NCBI GenBank assembly: GCA_028870665.1
Contig: JAGWPB010000024.1
Location: 1-38,519 of the forward strand
Direction of reading: 5' to 3'
Length of the DNA: 38,519 bases
From: Lysobacteraceae bacterium
Lineage (GTDB): Bacteria > Pseudomonadota > Gammaproteobacteria > Xanthomonadales > Rhodanobacteraceae
Shown here: positions 33,187 to 38,519 of the stretch, piece by piece
Position numbering within the stretch: the first letter of the stretch is position 1
How the letters are laid out: every line of letters begins with the position of its first letter
Notes under the pieces: model-generated
Told to the model about the DNA's origin: nothing
The model's database searches: none
The model's input: the letters and a program-made list of their open reading frames with translations, nothing else
Made by a program: the position numbers and the translations under genes

Positions 33187-35161
33187 CCGCTGCGGGCCCG
33201 CCCGCGCCGCACAGCGCGCGCACCAGGCCGGCGAGATAGTCGAGATACATGCGCGGATAATCGCGGTCGTTCTCCTCGTCGCGAAGGAACGGGTTCATCA
33301 GGGTGTGACGCAGGATCAGCAGGCGATCGTCCGCGCCGACCTGCGCCTGCGGCGCGACCGTCAGCGTGCGCGGATCGAGATCCAGCGCAGCGAGGATGCG
33401 CGCGGTGTCGTGCGTCCCCAATGCCGCCGGCCGCAACGCGGTGATCGAGCCGAAGAACGCCTTCAGCTGCAGCGGCTGCCGCGGATCGACCCGCAGTCGT
33501 TCGTGCAGGTGCTCGACGAAGGCGTTGGCCGCCGCAACCGCGCGATTGCCGCGCGGATTGAGCGCCAGGCACACCAGGTTGCTGTCGGGCTCGAACGGCA
33601 CCGTCACCGTGACGCAATCGGCCACGGCGGCGGCGAAGCGCTCGATGTCGGCACGGAAGCGCTCGGCCGCCAGCACCGTCTCGCGCGGAATGCGGCCGAA
33701 ATGCTCGCGATCGAGCGGCAGCACGCGATGCGTGACATAGGCCGCCGCGGCCGCGGCACCGGCTTTCGAGCCTTCCAGCGTGTAGCGGCCCAGCGCACGA
33801 AAGGTGGCGCGGTAGTCGCTGGCACCACCGCGGTCGAAGACGTAATCGGCATCCTCGGCCAGCAGCGCCATGCGGCGATGATCGCGGCAGATGAACGCGC
33901 CGGCGCCGTAAGGCAGATAGCCGAGCTTGTGCGGATCGACGGTGGCGCTGTCGGTCGCGGCCAGCGCCGCGAAGGCGGCGTGCACGCCGGCGCCGGGAAA
34001 TTGCGCGAAGCCCTCGCGCACGCGCTCCGGCGCCAGCAGGCTGCCGTCCTCGGCGCGAAACAGCGTGGCCAGATAGCCCCCCCAGGCCGCGTCCACGTGC
34101 ACGTCGAAGCCGAGCCCGGCCGCGGCGCAGCGTTCACGCGCGGCGACCATGCGGTCGATCGGATCGATGGTGCCGAACTCGGTGGTGCCGAGCACGCCGA
34201 CCACCATCAGCACCGGCTGGTGCTGTCGCTGCGCCTGATCGAGCAAGGCATCCAGCGCGTCGGCATCCATGCGCATGGCGCGCTCAGGCACCGCTCTCAG
34301 CTGGGCGCTGCCGAGGCCGACCAGCTTGACCGCCTTGGGCCACGAATAGTGCGCGGTCACCGGTGTGATCACCCACGGCGCGTCCAGCTGCGGATGACGA
34401 CGGAAGAATTCGGCGATGCCCAGGCTCTCGACGCGTTGCTGCGCCAGCGCGGCGGCGAGGCGCCCGCGCTCATCCGCCGGCGCCGCGGCCAGTCGCGCGA
34501 TCCAGGCTTCGAGCAGGGCCACCGTCGTTGCGGCCGGCAGATTGCCCAGTTGCCAGTCGTCGCCCGCGGCTACTCCGGACGGCAGCGCGGCCACGACCAG
34601 ATCCTCGCCACAGGCACGCAGCGCCGCGGCCAGTGCCGGCGGCCAGCACTTCTGCGTCAGCGCCAGCCGCAGCGCCTGGATGTTGGCGCTGGTGCCGCCC
34701 GAGGTCAGGCAGCCGAAGGCGCAATCGGGGCGCGTCTCGTCGTCGGGATAGCCCAGCATGCGCGCCAGCTGCAGGCCGACGCTGATTTCCATGTCCAGCG
34801 TCACCGGCGCGGCGTCGCCGACGACGTTGTTGGGGTTGTAAGGCAGCGTGACCATCTGTGCCAGCAGGCCCGGCAGCAGCAGATCCGAAGCCATGTGGCC
34901 GATGTAGCGCGGACTGTGGAACGGCACCGAGCGCTTCAGCGCGGCAGTCAGCGCGTGCAGCTCGCGGCGCATGCGCGCGGTGAACGCCTGATAGTCGGCG
35001 CGCTGCGCGGCGTGGGTCGGGATCGCCGGCGGATCCTCGGGATGGAAATTGCGCCGCCAGAACACGTGGTCGCGCAGCAGCTCGACCAGCACGCGCTCGA
35101 ACAGCTCGTCGTTTTCGCCGTACGGGCCGAGGAAACAGGGGTACAAGGCAGGATCGGTCAT
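33155..35161 (-). CDS. Pyridoxal-phosphate-dependent decarboxylase (group II)
   Basis: This 668-residue fold-type I enzyme is of the group II decarboxylase family (glutamate, aspartate, tyrosine or DABA decarboxylases). PLP is held by Lys412 in DPHKLGYLPYGAGAF. Asp357 in VHVDAAWGGY pairs with the pyridine nitrogen, His271 in VTAHYSWPKA stacks on the ring, and CLTSGGTSANIQALR (around 153-160) binds the phosphate. It is longer than typical 450-residue members; N- and C-terminal regions lack motifs I know. The substrate is not certain. The C-terminal 32 bp overlap the convergent yceI. A mini-glutaredoxin gene lies 44 bp upstream on the same strand. Confidence 0.88.
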   Translation of the reverse strand: MTDPALYPCFLGPYGENDELFERVLVELLRDHVFWRRNFHPEDPPAIPTHAAQRADYQAFTARMRRELHALTAALKRSVPFHSPRYIGHMASDLLLPGLLAQMVTLPYNPNNVVGDAAPVTLDMEISVGLQLARMLGYPDDETRPDCAFGCLTSGGTSANIQALRLALTQKCWPPALAAALRACGEDLVVAALPSGVAAGDDWQLGNLPAATTVALLEAWIARLAAAPADERGRLAAALAQQRVESLGIAEFFRRHPQLDAPWVITPVTAHYSWPKAVKLVGLGSAQLRAVPERAMRMDADALDALLDQAQRQHQPVLMVVGVLGTTEFGTIDPIDRMVAARERCAAAGLGFDVHVDAAWGGYLATLFRAEDGSLLAPERVREGFAQFPGAGVHAAFAALAATDSATVDPHKLGYLPYGAGAFICRDHRRMALLAEDADYVFDRGGASDYRATFRALGRYTLEGSKAGAAAAAAYVTHRVLPLDREHFGRIPRETVLAAERFRADIERFAAAVADCVTVTVPFEPDSNLVCLALNPRGNRAVAAANAFVEHLHERLRVDPRQPLQLKAFFGSITALRPAALGTHDTARILAALDLDPRTLTVAPQAQVGADDRLLILRHTLMNPFLRDEENDRDYPRMYLDYLAGLVRALCGAGGPAAVIAVPAAGAR

Positions 35162-35205
35162 GCCCGCAGTCTTGCCCGCGGGCGCAGCGCACGCCTTGAC
35201 CGGGA

Positions 35206-35442
35206 TCAGGCCGGGCCGTCGGCCAGAAACCGCCGCACCGCGGCGGCATCGAAGGGCCAGTCCAGCTCGCGGTCGTCACGCGCGTCGCGCAGGACCGGCA
35301 CGCGTTCGCCGTAGCGCGCCTCCAGCACGGGGTCGTCGTCGATCCACACGCTGGCGAACTCCGGCGTCCGGGCCGCGGCCAGCACCGCCAGCGCCAGGTC
35401 GCAGAGGTGGCAATGGTCACGCTGGTAGAGCTGCAGCTGCAT
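35206..35442 (-). CDS. Glutaredoxin-like protein (DUF836 type)
   Basis: This 78-residue protein has a thioredoxin-fold pattern: LQLYQRDHCHLCDLALAVL with the redox CHLC motif (Cys11, Cys14), then FASVWIDDDPVLEARYGERVPVLRD with the cis-Pro of VPVL, and a C-terminal helix. It fits the glutaredoxin-like DUF836 family, small proteins of uncertain partner. The frame runs much further upstream, but that is antisense to sdaA; the ATG at 35442 is the natural start. It lies 44 bp before the decarboxylase and may be co-transcribed. It is divergent from sdaA across an 82-bp gap. Confidence 0.82.
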   Translation of the reverse strand: MQLQLYQRDHCHLCDLALAVLAAARTPEFASVWIDDDPVLEARYGERVPVLRDARDDRELDWPFDAAAVRRFLADGPA

Positions 35443-35476
35443 GCGCCGGCGTAGGGTACGGTTCGGGATGACGGCA

Positions 35477-35482
35477 TAGAAT
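35477..35482 (+). promoter_or_regulatory. Possible -10 element of the sdaA promoter
   Basis: TAGAAT lies 42 bp before the sdaA ATG in the short divergent gap. The -35 region is not clear. Confidence 0.35.
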
Positions 35483-35524
35483 ACGCAGCCTTCACCTTGT
35501 TCGCGACGCCGCGCAGGATCCGCC

Positions 35525-36907
35525 ATGGCCGTCAGCACCTTCGACCTGTTCAAGATCGGCATCGGGCCGTCGTCCTCGCACACGGTCGGGCCGATGCGCG
35601 CGGCGGCGCGCTTCGTCAGCCGCTGGCTGGACGAGAAGGGCGTGCTGGGCGATGTTGCGCGCGTGCAGTGCGAACTGTTCGGCTCGCTGGCGCTCACCGG
35701 ACGCGGCCACGGCAGCGACAAGGCGCTGCTGCTCGGCTTCGAGGGCACGTGGCCGGACCAGGTCGATCCCGACGCCATCCCGGCGACGCTCGAGCGCATC
35801 CGCGGCGAACGGCGCATCCGCCTGCTCGGCCGCCACGCGATCGCCTTCGACGAGGCGCGGGATCTGCTGTTCAACAAGCGGCAGCGGCTTCCGCATCATT
35901 CCAACGGCATGCGCTTTTCCGCCTGGAATGCCGCCGGCGAGCTGCTGGCGACGCGCGACTACTACTCGGTCGGCGGCGGCTTCGTGGTCAATCACGACGA
36001 GGCCGCCGAAAACCGCATCGTCGCCGATACCACGCCGCTGCCGCATCCGTTCCACAGCGGCGACGAGCTGCTGGCGATCTGCACGCAAACCGGCAAGACC
36101 ATCGCCGCGGTGATGCTGGAGAACGAACGCGCCTGGCGCAGCGAGGCCGAGATCCGCGACGGTCTGCGCACGCTCTGGCAGGCGATGCAGGACTGCGTCG
36201 CGCGCGGCCTGCGCTCGCCCGGCACGCTGCCCGGCGGCCTGAAAGTGAAGCGGCGCGCACCGGCGATGGCGGCCGAGCTGCGCGCGCAGCCCGAAGCCTG
36301 CCTGCGCGATCCGCTGAGCATCCTCGACTGGGTCAACCTGTACGCGCTGGCGGTCAACGAGGAAAACGCCGCCGGCGGCCGCGTGGTCACCGCACCCACC
36401 AACGGCGCCGCTGGCATCGTGCCGGCGGTATTGCACTACTACGACCGCTTCTGTCCCGGTGCCAACGAGGACGGCGTGTTCACCTTCCTGCTGACCGCCG
36501 CCGCAATCGGCATCCTGTACAAGGAAAACGCCTCGATCTCCGGCGCCGAGGTCGGCTGCCAGGGCGAGGTCGGCGTCGCCTGCTCGATGGCCGCCGGCGG
36601 CCTGACCGCGGCGCTGGGCGGCAGCATCGGCCAGATCGAAAACGCCGCCGAGATCGGCATGGAACACAACCTCGGCCTGACCTGCGACCCGATCGGCGGG
36701 TTGGTGCAGATCCCCTGCATCGAGCGCAACGCGATGGGCGCAGTCAAGGCGATCAACGCCAGCCGCATGGCGCTGCGCGGCGACGGCAAGCACCGCGTGT
36801 CGCTGGACAAGGTGATCAAGACCATGCGCGACACCGGCAACGACATGAAGGACAAGTACAAGGAAACCTCGCGCGGCGGCCTGGCCGTCAACGTGATCGA
36901 GTGCTGA
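35525..36907 (+). CDS. sdaA: L-serine ammonia-lyase (iron-sulfur type)
   Basis: This 460-residue enzyme deaminates L-serine to pyruvate and ammonia with a [4Fe-4S] cluster. The N-terminal domain starts [27 protein letters not shown], the usual serine dehydratase beta-domain sequence. The alpha domain has [16 protein letters not shown] and the cluster cysteines Cys345 (GAEVGCQGE), Cys387 (GLTCDPIGG) and Cys398 (QIPCIERNA). The last residue is Cys460 (NVIEC); in the Legionella type II enzyme the equivalent terminal Cys binds the cluster in the resting state (tail-in-mouth), so the extreme C-terminus matters. A 43-bp near-copy of the gene end lies 176 bp downstream. The next gene on the strand is an amino-acid permease. 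Confidence 0.96.
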   Translation: MAVSTFDLFKIGIGPSSSHTVGPMRAAARFVSRWLDEKGVLGDVARVQCELFGSLALTGRGHGSDKALLLGFEGTWPDQVDPDAIPATLERIRGERRIRLLGRHAIAFDEARDLLFNKRQRLPHHSNGMRFSAWNAAGELLATRDYYSVGGGFVVNHDEAAENRIVADTTPLPHPFHSGDELLAICTQTGKTIAAVMLENERAWRSEAEIRDGLRTLWQAMQDCVARGLRSPGTLPGGLKVKRRAPAMAAELRAQPEACLRDPLSILDWVNLYALAVNEENAAGGRVVTAPTNGAAGIVPAVLHYYDRFCPGANEDGVFTFLLTAAAIGILYKENASISGAEVGCQGEVGVACSMAAGGLTAALGGSIGQIENAAEIGMEHNLGLTCDPIGGLVQIPCIERNAMGAVKAINASRMALRGDGKHRVSLDKVIKTMRDTGNDMKDKYKETSRGGLAVNVIEC

Positions 36908-36908
36908 C
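36866..36908 (+). repeat. Direct repeat, copy 1 (3' end of sdaA)
   Basis: This is the 3' end of the functional sdaA gene, encoding the last 13 codons plus stop. It matches 37042-37084 at 39 of 43 positions by my alignment. The four differences each change an amino acid. Confidence 0.85.
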
Positions 36909-36910
36909 CC

Positions 36911-36958
36911 GGAGGCACCCACGTTGCGACTGCGTCCCGGCGCGAGGTTGATGCCTCC
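36911..36958 (+). terminator. Possible terminator or structured leader after sdaA
   Basis: GGAGGCA (36911-36917) and TGCCTCC (36952-36958) form a 7-bp stem with a 34-base interior that is itself GC-rich; ATTTCCCC follows. It starts 3 bp after the sdaA stop. It may end the transcript, but the T tract is short and the large loop also allows a structured RNA. Confidence 0.4.
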
Positions 36959-36966
36959 ATTTCCCC

Positions 36967-36987
36967 GCGCGCCGGTTCACGGCGCGC
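36967..36987. repeat. Inverted repeat in sdaA-permease gap
   Basis: GCGCGCC and GGCGCGC flank a GGTTCAC loop, giving a 7-bp GC stem. No T tract follows. It may be part of the termination region. Confidence 0.4.
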
Positions 36988-37006
36988 CCCCAAGCCGGCT
37001 CGCGCT

Positions 37007-37023
37007 GCGCTGAAGCTCAGCGC
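37007..37023. repeat. Inverted repeat just upstream of the sdaA-tail copy
   Basis: GCGCTGA and TCAGCGC form a 7-bp stem with an AGC loop, ending 18 bp before the duplicated sdaA segment. It may mark the junction of a past rearrangement or be a further terminator element. Confidence 0.4.
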
Positions 37024-37041
37024 GAAAGCGCCGGCCTCGCG

Positions 37042-37084
37042 ACCTCGCACGGCGGCGTGACCGACAACGTGATCGAGTGCTGAC
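37042..37084 (+). pseudogene. Duplicated fragment of the sdaA 3' end
   Basis: This 43-bp segment copies the end of sdaA (36866-36908) with four mismatches. Read in the same frame it gives TSHGGVTDNVIEC and a TGA stop, against [13 protein letters not shown] in the intact gene. Similarity stops sharply upstream of 37042, so only the tail is present. It is most simply a remnant of a second sdaA copy or of an unequal recombination. Confidence 0.75.
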
Positions 37085-37243
37085 TCCGCCTCATGCCGAC
37101 CCGCGTGCTGACAGCGTCGGGCGCGGCTGCGACAATCCGGGCGTCATGCCGTGACCGGCCCCATGCCGCTCATCGCGTGATTCGGGGGATTCCGTTCGAT
37201 CCGTGCCATGACCGGCGACGCCCGTCGCCCGCAGGAGTAGCGC

Positions 37244-38519
37244 ATGCCGCAGCCCCAAGCTTCCACGTCCATTCCGATGCGCCGCGAGGTCGGTCCCTGG
37301 GCACTGCTGTTCACCGGGCTGGGCTCGATCATCGGCTCGGGCTGGCTGTTCGGCGCCTGGAACGCCGCCCGGCTGGCCGGTCCCGGCGCGATCTGGGCCT
37401 GGGTACTGGGCGCGGCGATCATCATGACCATCGCGCTGACCTACGCCGAGCTGGGCGCGATGTTTCCCGAGACCGGGGGCATGGTGCGCTACGGCCACTA
37501 CTCGCACGGTTCGCTGGTCGGCTTCATCGCCGCCTGGGCCAACTGGATCGCGATCGTGTCGGTGATTCCGGTCGAGGCCGAGGCCTCGGTGCAGTACATG
37601 GCCGGCTGGAAATGGCCGTGGGCGCAGGATCTCTACCATGCAATGCCTGGCGCGCACGGCGAACTCAGTCACACCGGCCTGGCCATCGCGGCGGCACTGG
37701 TGGTGGTGTATTTCCTGCTGAACTTCTGGAGCGTGAAGCTGTTCGCGCGCTCCAACAGCCTGATCACCCTGATCAAGCTGATCATCCCCGCCGTCACCGG
37801 CGTGGCGCTGATCGCCAGCGGCTTCCACGCCGACAACTTCGCCGTGGGCGCAAACGGCGGCACGCACTCGAACGACTTCGCCGCCATCCTCACCGCGGTG
37901 GCCACCGCCGGCATCGTGTTCAGCTTCAACGGGTTCCAGAGTCCGGTGAACCTGGCCGGCGAGGCACGCGACCCGGGGCGCAGCATTCCGTTCGCGATCA
38001 TCGGCGCGATCCTGATCGCCACCGTGGTGTATGTGCTGCTGCAGATCGCCTACCTCGGCGCGGTGCCGCCGGACCTGCTGGCCAGGGCCGGCTGGCACGG
38101 CATCAACTTCAGCTCGCCGTTCGCGGAGCTGGCGGTGATCGTCAACCTCAACTGGCTGGCGATCCTGCTCTACGCCGACGCCTTCGTCAGCCCCAGCGGC
38201 ACCGGCATGACCTATACCGCGTCCACCGCACGCATGATCTACGGCATGGAGCGCAATGGCACGCTGCCGAGGATCTTCGGCTCGGTGCATCCGAAGTGGG
38301 GCGTGCCGCGCCCCGCGATGTGGTTGAACCTGGTGGTGGCGTTCCTATTCCTGTTCTTCTTCCGCGGCTGGGATTCGCTGGCGGCGGTGATCTCGGTGGC
38401 CACGATCATCTCCTACCTCACCGGCCCGGTCAGCGTGATGACGCTGCGCCGCACCGCACCGGAACTGCATCGCCCGTTTCGCCTGGTCGGCCTGCCGATC
38501 CTCGCCGGCGTCGCCTTCA
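37244..38519 (+). CDS. APC family amino acid permease (3' end outside window)
   Basis: The first 425 residues of an amino acid-polyamine-organocation superfamily transporter are present. It starts MPQPQASTSIPMRREVGPW with a good AGGAG ribosome site at 37233-37237. The first helix has the APC signature GLGSIIGSGWLFGAW. About ten hydrophobic segments are seen, including AAIIMTIALTYAELGAMFPETGGMVRY, VATAGIVFSFNGFQSPVNLAGEARDPGRSIP and YTASTARMIYGMERNGTLPRIFG, all typical of the family. The substrate cannot be told; closeness to sdaA suggests an amino acid such as serine, but that is inference. The gene runs off the window end without a stop. Confidence 0.92.
   Translation, partial: MPQPQASTSIPMRREVGPWALLFTGLGSIIGSGWLFGAWNAARLAGPGAIWAWVLGAAIIMTIALTYAELGAMFPETGGMVRYGHYSHGSLVGFIAAWANWIAIVSVIPVEAEASVQYMAGWKWPWAQDLYHAMPGAHGELSHTGLAIAAALVVVYFLLNFWSVKLFARSNSLITLIKLIIPAVTGVALIASGFHADNFAVGANGGTHSNDFAAILTAVATAGIVFSFNGFQSPVNLAGEARDPGRSIPFAIIGAILIATVVYVLLQIAYLGAVPPDLLARAGWHGINFSSPFAELAVIVNLNWLAILLYADAFVSPSGTGMTYTASTARMIYGMERNGTLPRIFGSVHPKWGVPRPAMWLNLVVAFLFLFFFRGWDSLAAVISVATIISYLTGPVSVMTLRRTAPELHRPFRLVGLPILAGVAF

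Larger units (their letters stand above)
36908..37243. other. 336-bp gap between sdaA and the permease
   Basis: No convincing gene is seen here. It holds the stem-loop at 36911-36958, a GCGCGCC/GGCGCGC hairpin at 36967-36987, a GCGCTGA/TCAGCGC hairpin at 37007-37023, the duplicated sdaA tail at 37042-37084, and a ribosome site AGGAG at 37233-37237 before the permease. No known riboswitch is recognised, and no clear promoter for the permease stands out. Frames on the minus strand through this region are shadows of sdaA or the permease. Confidence 0.7.

Noticed and set aside
1-38519. Search for CRISPR arrays, tRNA or rRNA genes, insertion sequences, prophage genes and toxin-antitoxin pairs
   Set aside because: None seen. 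No regular spacer repeats, no tRNA-like cloverleaf noticed, no transposase or integrase motifs among the clear genes.

Overview
This is a GC-rich, gene-dense stretch of bacterial chromosome. Gene families and gene order point to a gammaproteobacterium of the Xanthomonadales, probably near Rhodanobacteraceae/Xanthomonadaceae. The main reasons are rluD-pgeF divergent from bamD, sucCD divergent from pilSR, the lptD-surA-pdxA-rsmA-apaG-apaH operon, a short H-NS protein with a C-terminal TWSGRG motif, and cytochrome c'. This placement is inference; no rRNA or full marker gene was compared. I see no tRNA, rRNA, insertion sequence, prophage, integrase or CRISPR array. Most of the window is core genome.

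Layout. 1-3.3 kb: the 3' part of proS, a strong terminator, an hns-like gene, a 12-bp hairpin shared by convergent genes, then pgeF and rluD on the minus strand. 3.3-8.0 kb: bamD (plus), then sucC-sucD-nadE on the minus strand with a hairpin between sucD and nadE. 8.2-11.3 kb: the pilS-pilR two-component pair. 11.4-15.7 kb: ssb and a YajR-like MFS exporter (minus), ispB (plus), a secreted dienelactone-hydrolase-like protein (minus) and cytochrome c' (plus). 15.8-18.2 kb: two overlapping ubiquinone-pathway FAD hydroxylases (minus). 18.2-20.9 kb: a compact plus-strand run of a histidine-phosphatase-fold protein, a small membrane protein, cob(I)alamin adenosyltransferase and a deacetylase-family protein. 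21.0-27.7 kb: lptD-surA-pdxA-rsmA-apaG-apaH with very tight spacing from surA onward. 27.7-31.3 kb: a 1198-residue hybrid sensor kinase (minus). 31.4-33.2 kb: yceI-cytochrome b561-yceI. 33.2-35.4 kb: a PLP-dependent decarboxylase and a mini-glutaredoxin (minus). 35.5-38.5 kb: sdaA, a 336-bp gap, and an amino-acid permease cut by the window end.

How the genes work together. Several genes serve the envelope: BamD, LptD and the chaperone SurA build the outer membrane, and PilS/PilR probably senses envelope or pilin state. IspB and the two UbiH-family hydroxylases supply ubiquinone. SucCD and NadE are central metabolism. SdaA and the permease look like amino-acid uptake and serine catabolism.

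The best leads for something unusual are four. (1) A 43-bp near-copy of the sdaA 3' end lies 176 bp downstream in the gap before the permease, and it re-encodes the C-terminal tail ending in cysteine. (2) A phosphoglycerate-mutase-fold protein has Cys in place of the catalytic His of the RHG motif. (3) That protein sits in a possible cobalamin-salvage cluster with an uncharacterised membrane protein. (4) A cytochrome b561 gene lies between two different yceI genes, overlapping both. None of these is proven to be a new system.
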